From: JANLSE01 sp038214135
GTDB lineage: Bacteria; Chloroflexota; Chloroflexia; Chloroflexales; Roseiflexaceae
Assembly (NCBI GenBank): GCA_038214135.1
Contig: JBBQSD010000040.1
Coordinates: forward strand, 1 to 45,962
Reading direction: 5' to 3'
DNA length: 45,962 nt
In this document: positions 25,352 to 34,176 of the stretch, in pieces
How positions within the stretch are numbered: position 1 is the stretch's first letter
Layout of the letters: every line of letters starts with the position of its first letter
Notes under the pieces: generated by a model
What the model was told of the DNA's origin: nothing
Seen by the model: the letters and a program-made list of their open reading frames with translations, nothing else
The model's database searches: none
Translations under genes and position numbers: made by a program

Positions 25352-26200
25352 TCACGCCTCATTTGATGGTAGAATCCGCCGCCGAAACGGAAACGTCAAC
25401 AGATGCTTAATCTGCTCAACGCCCCATTGGATCGCCGCAAACAGTGCCATCACTGGGTGGAAGATGATCAGTAATTGGCGAAGAATCGGCAGGCGAGCGA
25501 CAATCACAGTGCTGCCAAGAATACTCACCGAAATGGCAAACTGGGTAAACTCACCAATATGCACACCAAAATATTCTTTGAGCAACAGTTCCGTGCCGAT
25601 AGCCAATAACAGCAGATACGCTCCGGTTTCGAGGGTCGGCTCCCAGGCAATTGCCCGCGAGAACAGGCCCGCCGCAAAGCGCATAATCACCATCCCAATC
25701 GCCACTCCAACCAGCACGACCCACAGTTGATCGGAAAGCGCCACCGCAGCAATCACATTGTCGATACTAAAGGCCAGATCAGCCAGGATTGTTGCCCCAA
25801 CCGTTACCCAGAAACCACTACCTATTGGAGCAATATGCGGCCCGCCCTTGGAAGCCTGCTGCTCCCGATACATCTGGCCAACGTGATCAATCCCCAGATA
25901 CAATAAATAGATCGCCCCAAGAATTCGCACCCACTGTACATGAATAATCGTGCCAGCTAACACCAACATCAATGCACGGCCAGCATAGGCACCAAGCAAA
26001 CCCACTTTGAGTGCCGAATCGCGCTGCATGCCCATTCGCCCCGACCAGCGCTTAAACAGGCTCAACCAGCGTGGCCAGGGAATTGGTTGATCATTTGGCA
26101 GGTGCAACACCATCGCACCAAGCACCGCCGCATTATCAATTGAGAGAATTCCCTCAAGAAAGATCAGCTGAATGATGATTGTGACGACATTAATATCCAA
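25352..26200 (-). CDS. TerC family membrane protein
   Basis: A 282-residue integral membrane protein with about seven hydrophobic segments. The two TerC half-motifs are EGILSIDNAAVLGAM near residue 16 and ADLAFSIDNVIAAVAL near residue 140, each with the intramembrane Ser-Ile-Asp-Asn. TerC/Alx proteins are linked to manganese export and metal homeostasis. The start is a TTG at 26200 with GGGAG 6 bases upstream; that site overlaps the glcF stop codon, only 3 bases away, so the two are translationally coupled. Its place in a glycolate operon is unexplained. Confidence 0.9.
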   Translation of the reverse strand: MDINVVTIIIQLIFLEGILSIDNAAVLGAMVLHLPNDQPIPWPRWLSLFKRWSGRMGMQRDSALKVGLLGAYAGRALMLVLAGTIIHVQWVRILGAIYLLYLGIDHVGQMYREQQASKGGPHIAPIGSGFWVTVGATILADLAFSIDNVIAAVALSDQLWVVLVGVAIGMVIMRFAAGLFSRAIAWEPTLETGAYLLLLAIGTELLLKEYFGVHIGEFTQFAISVSILGSTVIVARLPILRQLLIIFHPVMALFAAIQWGVEQIKHLLTFPFRRRILPSNEA

Positions 26201-26203
26201 TGT

Positions 26204-27562
26204 TTACTCCCGAACGCCGCAGTCACTCACTCGCATTGTATCACGCAGCGCCTCTGGCAGAACTCCACGAATCGATGCATCAATCAATTCGATCATATGC
26301 AGCGCCGGCATTGGTGTGCCAGCTCGCTCAAGCCCACTGAGAATCTGCAACAGGCAACCAGGGTTGCTCGAAACCACTGCCGCAGCGCCGGTGGCCAGCA
26401 AATGCTTCACCTTACGATCACCAAGTTCCTGGGCTGGGCCAGGCTCCACCAGATTATAGATCCCCGCCGATCCACAGCAGATCGCCGATTCTGCTATCTC
26501 AGCAATTTCCAGGCCAGGAATAGTCCGCAATACCTGGCGCGGCTCGTTGCGAATGTGCTGTGCGTGCTGAAGATGGCAGGCATCGTGATAGGCGATCTTC
26601 AGCTTGAGCGGCTTGCGTTCTGCTCGTGGTGGTAGCTCGGCCAACACCTCGGAAATATCTTTACACATGGCCGAAAAACGTGCCGCCCGTTCGGCATACT
26701 GTGGGTCATCGCGCAACAGATGCCCATACTCCTTCAGCGTCGAGCCGCAACCAGCCGCGTTGATCACAATAATCTCAACATCAGCCGCCTCAAATGCCGC
26801 AATTGTCCGCCGCGCCATCGCCAATGCATCCGCTTCTTGCCCTGCATGCACCATCAAGGCCCCACAACAACCCTGTGTCTGCGGAATCACCACCTCGCAA
26901 CCCTCTGCCGCAAGCACCCGCGCCGTTGCTGCATTCACATCCCCGAAAAATACCCGCTGCACACAGCCGAGAAGTAACCCGACCCGTTTACGCTGCTGGC
27001 CCTGCGCTGGAATAATCGCTGGCAACTGACGGCTAACCGATGCAAGGGTAAAATCTGGCAGCAGTGATTCCATTGCCTGTAATCGCTCTGGCAGGCGCTT
27101 CAACACACCAGAACGATGCACCAATGCCCGTAATCCAGAGCGGCGATACAGCCATAATGGCCCAGCCAGCAGCTTTAGGCGATCCGGATGCGGGAATAGC
27201 GTAAAAATCATGCGGCGGAACAAGCCATCTGGTAGGCTACGCCGATAGTTGCGCTCAATTTGTGATCGAGTTGCCTCAATCAATTTATCGTACTGTACAC
27301 CGGAGGGGCACGATGTTACACAGGCCATACACCCAAGGCAATTGTCAAAATGGCCAACATAGGTATCGTTGAGTTCAACAGCACCCTCACTGCCAAGCTT
27401 CATGAGGTAGATCCGACCTCGTGGCGAATCCATCTCCTTACCCCATAACACATAGGTTGGGCAGGTTGGCAGGCAGAACCCACAATGAACGCAATCCTCA
27501 ATCAGATCCTGCGCTGGTGGATGCTGGAGATCGAATATACTGATTGTCTGCTGTTCGGGCAT
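26204..27562 (-). CDS. glcF: Glycolate oxidase iron-sulfur subunit GlcF
   Basis: A 452-residue electron-transfer subunit. Two ferredoxin-type motifs for 4Fe-4S clusters lie at CVHCGFCLPTC (Cys24, 27, 30, 34) and CLGCMACVTSC (Cys75, 78, 81, 85). Two CCG domains follow, with GCCGALMVHAG and AICCGSAGIYN. It passes electrons from GlcD/GlcE flavins to the quinone pool at the membrane. The start is the ATG at 27562 with GAGAG upstream. It is third in the order glcD-glcE-glcF, separated from glcE by a repeat cluster of about 190 bases. Confidence 0.95.
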   Translation of the reverse strand: MPEQQTISIFDLQHPPAQDLIEDCVHCGFCLPTCPTYVLWGKEMDSPRGRIYLMKLGSEGAVELNDTYVGHFDNCLGCMACVTSCPSGVQYDKLIEATRSQIERNYRRSLPDGLFRRMIFTLFPHPDRLKLLAGPLWLYRRSGLRALVHRSGVLKRLPERLQAMESLLPDFTLASVSRQLPAIIPAQGQQRKRVGLLLGCVQRVFFGDVNAATARVLAAEGCEVVIPQTQGCCGALMVHAGQEADALAMARRTIAAFEAADVEIIVINAAGCGSTLKEYGHLLRDDPQYAERAARFSAMCKDISEVLAELPPRAERKPLKLKIAYHDACHLQHAQHIRNEPRQVLRTIPGLEIAEIAESAICCGSAGIYNLVEPGPAQELGDRKVKHLLATGAAAVVSSNPGCLLQILSGLERAGTPMPALHMIELIDASIRGVLPEALRDTMRVSDCGVRE

Positions 27563-27576
27563 GATTATTTCTCTCA

Positions 27577-27755
27577 AGTATTCAGGAGTCAGGAGTCACA
27601 ATAATGCATAAGCAAGGTTGGTAGCACAACTTCTGAGTTTCGAGTTTCGGCTGCTGACATATCTTTTTCGTATTCAGGAGTCAGCATCGTGAGTGTGCAA
27701 CGTTAGCAGCGAATCTTCTGGCTTCTGAGTGCTGACTCCTGACTCCTGGCTTCAT
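27577..27755. repeat. Inverted heptamer repeat elements between glcE and glcF
   Basis: The first unit (27577-27637) begins AGTATTCAGGAGTCAGG and has the core TAAGCAAGGTTGGTAGCACA, nearly the same as the unit at 10335. A second, diverged unit (from about 27668) has CAGGAGTCAG, a different core, then CTTCTGGCTTCTGAG and TGACTCC repeats running up to the end of glcE. Confidence 0.8.
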
Positions 27756-29023
27756 ATTCTCCCCACAAAACGCCCTGGACTGAGTGTTCGCTGTGGATCA
27801 AAGCGCTCTTTCACCCGCCGCATGAGTGCAAGCCCATCGCCAACATCACCCCAGACCTCAATGCGGCGTTTGATGCCAGGCGAGCATCCCAAAATGCTGA
27901 TTGAACCCTGCATGGAGGCGACATCCGTTCGGAGCTGAACAATCCCAGCCAGCAATACCTCATCGTTCGCACCCACCAGCCGCAACATCCCCACACCCAA
28001 TGCATTGATCACCATATGCCAATCCAGCCTGAGTAGATTTGCCAGCCGCTCAAGTAAGGTTGTAAAACGAGCAATATCAGATGGGAGCAGGCTCAATTTG
28101 CAGACCAGCGCTGGTTCTGTGCCAAGCCACACCTGCTCACGAGCCTGCCAGATCGATGAAACACTGGGTTGTGGCGCAATCCCGATCATCTGGCCGAGCT
28201 GGCGTTCCTGGGCATCAAGCGCAGCTGGTAATCCCTCAAAGCGCAGATCAATCTGCGGCGGCAACCCAGTTCCAACACGCAATTGAACAGCACCAGGGGC
28301 CAACACGGAATCATTCACAGCCAACAATGCCTGATTTGCAGCCTGCATATCTGGCACAGCCAGCGTTAGATCACGGGTTGCCTGTGGCAGCGGGTACAAC
28401 CGGAAGTTGGCCTCAACAATCACGCCAAGAGTTCCGAGCGCGCCGGTCATCAGTTTCGGCAGATCATAGCCAGCCACATTCTTGACAACCTTCCCGCCAC
28501 TTTTGGCAACGGTTCCATCGGCCAACGCAATTGTCATGCCAATCACCTGATCGCGCAACGCGCCATAGCGAACCCGTAATGCGCCAGTATCGTTGGTTGC
28601 CAACACTCCACCAACCGTCGCCCGCTCCGGCCATAATGGATCAAGAGCCAGACGCTGCCCATGTTCCGCCAACGTCCGCTGCATATTGGCAATCGTACAG
28701 CCAGCCTGAACCGTGACCGTCATATCGCCCCAGGCGTGTTCAAGCACAGCCGCCATTCGGCCCGTTTCAAGTAGCACATCGGCAGATGCAGGCGGATTGC
28801 CCCACCCCAACTTTGTGCCGCCGCCGCGCACCACCACCGCAACCCCAGCTTCAGCAGCATATTTCAGCACGCGAGCTACCTGATCGGCATTCTCTGGTGC
28901 AACAACCAAGCCCACCACACATCCGTCGACGGCATCATTGGCAGTGCTAACCTGAACATATTCAGCGCCAACGATTGCAGCGAACTGTCCTGAAAGAAGG
29001 GCAATCTGTTCAGCGGATATCAT
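27752..29023 (-). CDS. glcE: Glycolate oxidase FAD-binding subunit GlcE
   Basis: A 423-residue FAD-binding PCMH-type protein. VAVVVRGGGTKLGWG binds the FAD pyrophosphate, ATVGGVLATNDTGALRVRYG and GGKVVKNVAGYDLPKLMTGALGTLGVI are the usual GlcE signatures, and the C terminus ends DPQRTLSPGRF. It forms the glycolate oxidase complex with GlcD and GlcF, oxidising glycolate to glyoxylate. GAGG lies 6 bases before the ATG. A GGAGTCA array (29037-29063) lies just upstream. Confidence 0.94.
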   Translation of the reverse strand: MISAEQIALLSGQFAAIVGAEYVQVSTANDAVDGCVVGLVVAPENADQVARVLKYAAEAGVAVVVRGGGTKLGWGNPPASADVLLETGRMAAVLEHAWGDMTVTVQAGCTIANMQRTLAEHGQRLALDPLWPERATVGGVLATNDTGALRVRYGALRDQVIGMTIALADGTVAKSGGKVVKNVAGYDLPKLMTGALGTLGVIVEANFRLYPLPQATRDLTLAVPDMQAANQALLAVNDSVLAPGAVQLRVGTGLPPQIDLRFEGLPAALDAQERQLGQMIGIAPQPSVSSIWQAREQVWLGTEPALVCKLSLLPSDIARFTTLLERLANLLRLDWHMVINALGVGMLRLVGANDEVLLAGIVQLRTDVASMQGSISILGCSPGIKRRIEVWGDVGDGLALMRRVKERFDPQRTLSPGRFVGRI

Positions 29024-29285
29024 AATGCCTCAATATAGTATTCAGGAGTCAGGAGTCAGGAGCGAAGAAACAAACAACACTACTCTTATTCTCGATCCCT
29101 GCTATCTAATCAAATGTGACAATCAGAACCGATAATACCGATCATAGCGGACGCCCTGCGCTGGAGAATTGGCGATTACATTGCCGACTTTGCTTATCAA
29201 AACTCATGAGCGAATTTATGATCAACATAGTCGCTCTTTGCTATAGGAATTCCGACTCCTGGTTTCTGACTCCTGACTTCTCTCG
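29024..29285. other. Intergenic region between glcD and glcE
   Basis: Holds a GGAGTCA heptamer array at 29037-29063 and a short TGACTYC patch near 29257-29280. The rest has no protein-like frame. glcE may have its own promoter here, but I cannot identify one. Confidence 0.5.
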
Positions 29286-30734
29286 TCAAAATAGTTCCGC
29301 AACACCGGCAAGCTCAAGTGGATGCGGCGTATACGGTCCTGGTTTCTCGGCACACAATCGCGTTCGTGGGAAGACTTTATCGGGATTGGAGAGGTGTTCG
29401 GGATCGAAGGCACAGCGCACAAGCTGCATCGTATCCAGATCCGGCTCGGCGAACATGAACGACATTGCCGCCTGTTTCTCCTTACCAACCCCATGCTCAC
29501 CAGTGATTGATCCACCAGCATCAACACAAATCTTCAGAATCTGCATGGCCAGTTGTTCGGCGGCGTGTTCCTGGCCCTCAATCTTGCGATCATACAGAAC
29601 CAGCGGGTGCAGGTTGCCATCGCCAGCGTGAAACACATTCGCCACCCGCAGCCCAACTTCATCGCCAAGCCGCTGGATCTCCCGTAACACAAATGGCAGT
29701 GCGGTTCGTGGAATCACGCCATCCTGCACAATATAGTTGGGCGAAATACGGCCCATCGCCGCAAAAGCAGCCTTGCGCCCCTTCCAGACAACCGCTCGTT
29801 CGGCATCGGATTGGGCCAGCCGTTGCTCCCAGGCCCCATATTCTGCACACACCTGTTTGACCTGTTCCATCAGGGAATCAACTTCGGCAACCGGGCCATC
29901 CAATTCGACAAGCAACAGCGCGCCACAATCGGGATAGCCTGCATGAACTGCTGCCTCTGCCGCTTTGATGCTCAATCGATCCATGATTTCGATGGCCGCC
30001 GGCAATATTCCTGCACCAATGATCGCCCCAACTGCCGCGCCAGCTTCATCGGTGGAATGAAACGCCGCCAGTAACGTCTGAATCACCTCGGGCCGCTTCA
30101 CAATCCGTAGCGTCACCTGTGTGACAACACCCAGCGTGCCTTCCGAACCAACGATCACACCAGATAGATCATAGCCAGGCCGATCAAGCGCTTTGCCGCC
30201 AAGATGAACGATCTCACCATCTGGTAGCACAAGCTCAAGGCCCAGCACATGGGTTGCCGTGAAGCCATATTTCAGGCAGTGGGCACCACCCGAATTCTCG
30301 GCCACATTGCCGCCAATCGTGCAGACCGATTGCGATGATGGATCTGGAGCATAGAAATAGCCATATGGCGCAACCTGCTGCGTCACATGGCTATTGATCA
30401 CTCCTGGCTCGACAATCACCCGCGCATTGAGAATATCCACCTCAATAATGCGGTTCATCCGCGCCAGGCTGATCACAATCCCACCAGTATGCGGAAGCGC
30501 CCCGCCGCTCAGGCCAGTTCCCGCGCCACGGGCCACGAATGGAATCTTCTCACGCGAACAGATACGCAGAATATCCTGAACCTGGGCTGCGTTGGTTGGT
30601 AACAGGACAGCAGATGGCGTTACCCGAAAATTCGTCAGGCCATCGCATTCATAGGTACGTAGTTGTTCAGGGCTGATGATCAGCCCATGTTCGCCAACGG
30701 CTGCGCGGAACTGATCAATAATCCATCGTTCCAT
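29286..30734 (-). CDS. glcD: Glycolate oxidase subunit GlcD
   Basis: A 482-residue FAD-linked oxidase and catalytic subunit. IPFVARGAGTGLSGGALP and PSSQSVCTIGGNVAENSGGAHCLKYG bind FAD, GVIVGSEGTLGVVTQ is typical, and the C-terminal HAGDGNLHPLVLYD and TGEHGVGKEK hold active-site histidines. It oxidises glycolate (or D-lactate-like 2-hydroxy acids) with GlcE and GlcF. Start at 30734 with GGGGAG 6 bases upstream. It is first in the leftward operon and divergent from purA, 123 bases away. Confidence 0.94.
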   Translation of the reverse strand: MERWIIDQFRAAVGEHGLIISPEQLRTYECDGLTNFRVTPSAVLLPTNAAQVQDILRICSREKIPFVARGAGTGLSGGALPHTGGIVISLARMNRIIEVDILNARVIVEPGVINSHVTQQVAPYGYFYAPDPSSQSVCTIGGNVAENSGGAHCLKYGFTATHVLGLELVLPDGEIVHLGGKALDRPGYDLSGVIVGSEGTLGVVTQVTLRIVKRPEVIQTLLAAFHSTDEAGAAVGAIIGAGILPAAIEIMDRLSIKAAEAAVHAGYPDCGALLLVELDGPVAEVDSLMEQVKQVCAEYGAWEQRLAQSDAERAVVWKGRKAAFAAMGRISPNYIVQDGVIPRTALPFVLREIQRLGDEVGLRVANVFHAGDGNLHPLVLYDRKIEGQEHAAEQLAMQILKICVDAGGSITGEHGVGKEKQAAMSFMFAEPDLDTMQLVRCAFDPEHLSNPDKVFPRTRLCAEKPGPYTPHPLELAGVAELF

Positions 30735-30759
30735 AGGCTCCCCGCTTAGGTAGATGCGG

Positions 30760-30765
30760 TATAAT
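30760..30765 (+). promoter_or_regulatory. Possible -10 box of purA
   Basis: TATAAT, 93 bases before the purA ATG, in the glcD-purA divergent gap. No convincing -35 is present. Confidence 0.35.
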
Positions 30766-30857
30766 AGCGTGCCAAGCAAACATTGCTGAATATGGCACAG
30801 CATCAAACAAAGAAACGTTGACTATTTATTAAGCTATTGTACCAGAAAGGGACGCCA

Positions 30858-32150
30858 ATGCCGGTCGTCGCAGTAATAGGCGCCCAATGGGGTGACGAAG
30901 GCAAGGGTCATATCGTCGATATGCTTGCCGAGCGGGCGCGGCTCGTGGTGCGTTATGGTGGTGGCAACAACGCCGGGCATACCGTCAAGAACAAGCTCGG
31001 TACCTTTAAATTGCATGTTGTCCCATCAGGCATTTTCGATCCGAACACAGTCAATATTATTGGAAATGGTGTGGTGATCGATCCTGCCAAACTGATCGAA
31101 GAGCTCGATGGTTTGCATGCGGCGGGAATCAGCACCACCAAACTATTCATTAGTGAGCGGGCGCATGTCACTATGCCCTACCATATTATGATCGACCAAT
31201 TCGAGGAGGCTCAACGCGGCAACAGCAAGATCGGCACCACCGGTCGCGGGATCGGGCCTGTCTATGCCGATAAAATGTCACGAATTGGTATTCGGATGGG
31301 CGATCTCATGCACGAAGAAACACTGTTGAGCCGTCTGCGCCAGGCACTCGATCTCAAGAATCGGCTGCTGACACAGCTGTATAATGCGCCGCCTGTCTCA
31401 TTACACGAAACCTTTTTAAACTATCTTGGCTATGGCACACGATTAGAAGATCATGTTGCCGATGTTCATCCAATTATTCAGCGTGCACTCGCAAAGGATG
31501 TGCCAATTCTGCTGGAGGGTGCCCAAGGCGTGTTGCTCGATGTCGATCACGGAACCTATCCGTATGTCACATCCTCGCCGCCAGGCACCGCTGGTGCATC
31601 GCAGGGTTCCGGCATTGCGCCAAGCCATATCAGCACCGTGTTGGGCGTCTTCAAGGCCTACTCAACGCGGGTTGGCGAAGGGCCATTTCCCACAGAACTG
31701 AACGACGCGACCGCCGAAGTCCTGCGCCAGATCGGCACACCCTGGGCCGAAATTGGCACAACCACCGGGCGTTTGCGGCGGGTTGGTTGGTTCGATGCCG
31801 TGATGGCCCGCTATGCCGTTCAGCTGAATGGTATCGATACTATCGCTCTTACCAAGCTGGATGTGCTCGATACTCTGCCAATCATTAAGGTTTGTGTTGG
31901 CTACCAGCGCCACGATACAACCATCGATTACCCACCAGCCAACCCGATCATCCTCAACAGCGTCGAACCGATCTATGAAGAATTCCCCGGCTGGCAATCG
32001 CCAACAACCGGCATTCGCAAGTTTTCCAATCTGCCGCCCGAAGCCCGCAATTACATTGCACGGCTCTGCGAACTGATCGGTACACGACTGGGGATTGTGT
32101 CAATTGGCCCGGATCGCGATCAGGTCATTGAGGTCAATAGCCTGTTCTGA
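30858..32150 (+). CDS. purA: Adenylosuccinate synthetase
   Basis: A 430-residue PurA, which joins IMP and aspartate with GTP in the first committed step to AMP. Conserved are QWGDEGKG at the N terminus with the catalytic Asp, NNAGHT with the catalytic His, IGTTGRGIGPVYADK, EGAQGVLLDVDHGTYPYVT, VGEGPFPTEL, TGRLRRVGWFD and TKLDVLD. The residue after GDEGKG is His where Lys is common; it is not the catalytic lysine. Length is normal. The start at 30858 follows AAAGGG. It stands alone as a housekeeping gene. Confidence 0.97.
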   Translation: MPVVAVIGAQWGDEGKGHIVDMLAERARLVVRYGGGNNAGHTVKNKLGTFKLHVVPSGIFDPNTVNIIGNGVVIDPAKLIEELDGLHAAGISTTKLFISERAHVTMPYHIMIDQFEEAQRGNSKIGTTGRGIGPVYADKMSRIGIRMGDLMHEETLLSRLRQALDLKNRLLTQLYNAPPVSLHETFLNYLGYGTRLEDHVADVHPIIQRALAKDVPILLEGAQGVLLDVDHGTYPYVTSSPPGTAGASQGSGIAPSHISTVLGVFKAYSTRVGEGPFPTELNDATAEVLRQIGTPWAEIGTTTGRLRRVGWFDAVMARYAVQLNGIDTIALTKLDVLDTLPIIKVCVGYQRHDTTIDYPPANPIILNSVEPIYEEFPGWQSPTTGIRKFSNLPPEARNYIARLCELIGTRLGIVSIGPDRDQVIEVNSLF

Positions 32151-32255
32151 TATGAAATAGCCGATAGCCAATAGACCGATAGCCGAAAACCAAGAACCAA
32201 GCATTGAGCGGCTTTCATACAACAGTGTGCGGGCATCTGTATGGGACGAAACAGT

Positions 32256-32288
32256 CACAAAAAAGAGACGCACTGCAAGCGCGTCTCT
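32256..32288 (-). terminator. Rho-independent terminator of the glutaredoxin-like gene
   Basis: On the minus strand, AGAGACGC and GCGTCTCT pair around a 9-base loop and are followed by TTTTTT (32258-32264 as A on plus). It lies 27 bases after the stop of the glutaredoxin-like gene. Confidence 0.85.
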
Positions 32289-32314
32289 CCTTCCGAAATA
32301 TGGGCATGCCCTGC

Positions 32315-32581
32315 CTAGGCGGCAACCAAACCCAATTGCTGCAGTTTGGCGGTTAGCACAGCTGATGAGGGCTCAACGAGAACCGAACCATCGGGAAAGA
32401 TGATCGTTGGAACGCTCTGGCTCCCACGATTAACCTGCTCGACATACACGCGTGCCGCTTCGTCCTGCTCGATATCGATATACTCATAGTTTGTCTGGTT
32501 CTGATCGAACACGCGCTTTGCCCTGCGGCAATCGCCACACCAGGAGGTGCCGTACATTACGATCTTGCTATTGGTCGTCAT
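32315..32581 (-). CDS. Glutaredoxin-like protein (mycoredoxin/NrdH type)
   Basis: An 88-residue thioredoxin-fold protein with active site WCGDC near residue 14, the cis-proline motif SVPTIIF, and a C-terminal helix. CGDC-type glutaredoxins of this length include mycoredoxins that use low-molecular-weight thiols. It reduces disulfides in the cytoplasm. AAGGAA lies 11 bases upstream. A TATAAT-like box (32651-32656, minus) could be its promoter, and the terminator after it makes it a single-gene unit. Confidence 0.87.
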   Translation of the reverse strand: MTTNSKIVMYGTSWCGDCRRAKRVFDQNQTNYEYIDIEQDEAARVYVEQVNRGSQSVPTIIFPDGSVLVEPSSAVLTAKLQQLGLVAA

Positions 32582-32741
32582 TGTTGATTATTTCCTTGTT
32601 GAACCTTCACCCCTATACCCAGGGGGTGTGTACCAGATAGATACACGCATATTATACCAAATATCAGGCGATTGGGAAGCCTATATTATGGTATATCTCA
32701 TTTTGTGTTAGCATGGGTTCTACATCAGTATGTAAAGGCAG

Positions 32742-33659
32742 GTGGATGTGGGGCGCGTGATCGCGATCTCCAATCTCAAGGGCGGGATCGGCAAGACCAC
32801 AACGGTGGTGAATGTCGGCGCTGGGCTTGCATTACGAGGTACGCGGGTATTGCTCGTCGATACCGATGCACAGGGGAATGTGGCGATGGCGCTTGGTGTG
32901 CAGCCAAAACGAACACTGTATGATGTGCTCGTTGATGGTGCCGAGGTTGCTAGCTGCCTGACACAAGCGCGCCCGAATCTCGATCTGCTGGCCGCCGATG
33001 CTACGTTACTTGGCGCACAGCCAGTGATCGCAAAACGGCCAGATTGGAGCCGAGTGCTGAGCCTGGCATTACGCCCAATTATTCCACAGTACGATATCAT
33101 CATTATTGATTCGGCTGGATCACTAACCCCACTGAATGTGAATGCGCTCGTCTGCGCTAGTGATGTGATTGCCCCAACAACAGTTGAACACTTTTCGATC
33201 AAGAGCCTGGAGCTGCTGTTTACCCAAGTCAGCCGGGTGAAGGGCAATAATGCCAGCATCCGCATGATTGTCCCGACCCTGTATGATCCGCGGGTGCGTC
33301 AATCCGGCGAAATTCTCGCAGATCTGCAGAAACGCTATGGGGCGCTCGTCACACCACCGATACGCATCAATGTGCGCCTATCGGAAGCGCCAGCCCAGGG
33401 CCAGACGATCTATGAATATGATCCACGCTCACGGGGTGCCGCCGATTATGCCACCCTGGTTGAGCATATTGCACGGGTCTTTAATCTTCAGGCAACTCCA
33501 CGCGCTGCCGCACTCCCACAACCAGATGCGTCGCAGATGCCGCGCTGCCCCAACTGTGGGCATATGCTGCACGATGCAAACCTGGCAGGCTACCGCGTTA
33601 CCTATTGCAATAACTGCCATTATAAAACCCAGACTCTGATCCAGAGCCCGCGCCGCTAA
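32742..33659 (+). CDS. ParA-family ATPase with C-terminal zinc ribbon
   Basis: A 305-residue P-loop ATPase. The deviant Walker A KGGIGKTT is at 13-20 and switch motifs VDTDAQGN and IIIDSAGS follow, as in ParA/Soj proteins. The segment at 215-225 (IRINVRLSEAPAQGQTI) is typical of Soj. After a Pro/Ala linker the last 40 residues carry a zinc ribbon (Cys269, 272, 289, 292; CPNC...CNNC), which is not part of standard ParA. The start is a GTG at 32742 after AAAGG; two later GTG codons are possible. No parB follows; the next gene encodes a small helical protein. It may position a cargo rather than a chromosome. Confidence 0.88.
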   Translation: MDVGRVIAISNLKGGIGKTTTVVNVGAGLALRGTRVLLVDTDAQGNVAMALGVQPKRTLYDVLVDGAEVASCLTQARPNLDLLAADATLLGAQPVIAKRPDWSRVLSLALRPIIPQYDIIIIDSAGSLTPLNVNALVCASDVIAPTTVEHFSIKSLELLFTQVSRVKGNNASIRMIVPTLYDPRVRQSGEILADLQKRYGALVTPPIRINVRLSEAPAQGQTIYEYDPRSRGAADYATLVEHIARVFNLQATPRAAALPQPDASQMPRCPNCGHMLHDANLAGYRVTYCNNCHYKTQTLIQSPRR

Positions 33660-33723
33660 CACGCAACAAGCACCAACGCCCGACCGTCCAACCGGCAGAT
33701 CATTCGATCAGAGGGGTAAATCT

Positions 33724-34002
33724 ATGTCAACCGAAGATTATCGCGCCGCCACACGCGCCTTGCTTGAACGCATGCTTGGCGAATCACATACCAAGAGCGA
33801 TGCCATCCCGGCGCTGCTTGATTCATATGCCGATGAACTAACCCGCTTGCATGGTGAGCAGGCTCACCTACTGCTGAATGAGATTATCGAAGATGCCCGC
33901 ACTCGTCTGGACGCACGCCTCTCGCCCGATCCCATTCGGCAAACAATCGCTAGTGTCCAGACTGTCGCCCAGGATCTGTGGAAATCGATCTGGGGACCAT
34001 AA
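33724..34002 (+). CDS. Small helical protein next to ParA
   Basis: A 92-residue, mostly alpha-helical soluble protein (MSTEDYRAATRALLERMLGE...LHGEQAHLLLNEIIEDARTRL). AGAGGGG lies before the ATG. It follows the ParA gene by 64 bases with no terminator between, so it is probably co-transcribed and could be the ParA partner. No known family is recognised. Confidence 0.65.
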   Translation: MSTEDYRAATRALLERMLGESHTKSDAIPALLDSYADELTRLHGEQAHLLLNEIIEDARTRLDARLSPDPIRQTIASVQTVAQDLWKSIWGP

Positions 34003-34004
34003 AA

Positions 34005-34039
34005 TAGCCGCTAGCCGCTAGCCGCTAGCCGCTAGCCGA
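34005..34039 (+). repeat. Tandem heptamer TAGCCGC array
   Basis: Five uninterrupted 7-base units (four TAGCCGC and one TAGCCGA) start 2 bases after the preceding stop codon. Further 7-base units of the GGAGTCA and AACCAAG families follow near 34128-34160. Confidence 0.9.
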
Positions 34040-34176
34040 TAACGAAGAAACAAAGGAGCAAAGGAGCAACAATGCCCCTATTCGCTTGTTCGCTCGTTCT
34101 TTTGTTTAGGGTTCTCAGTTTAGCATTCTGACTCCTGACTCCTGAATACTTGGTTCTCGGCATGTAAAGGAATCTC

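Noticed and set aside
30858..32150. Loss of a catalytic lysine in PurA (GDEGKGH)
   Set aside because: The changed position is the residue after the conserved GDEGKG, not the catalytic lysine; the essential Asp, Lys and His are all present.
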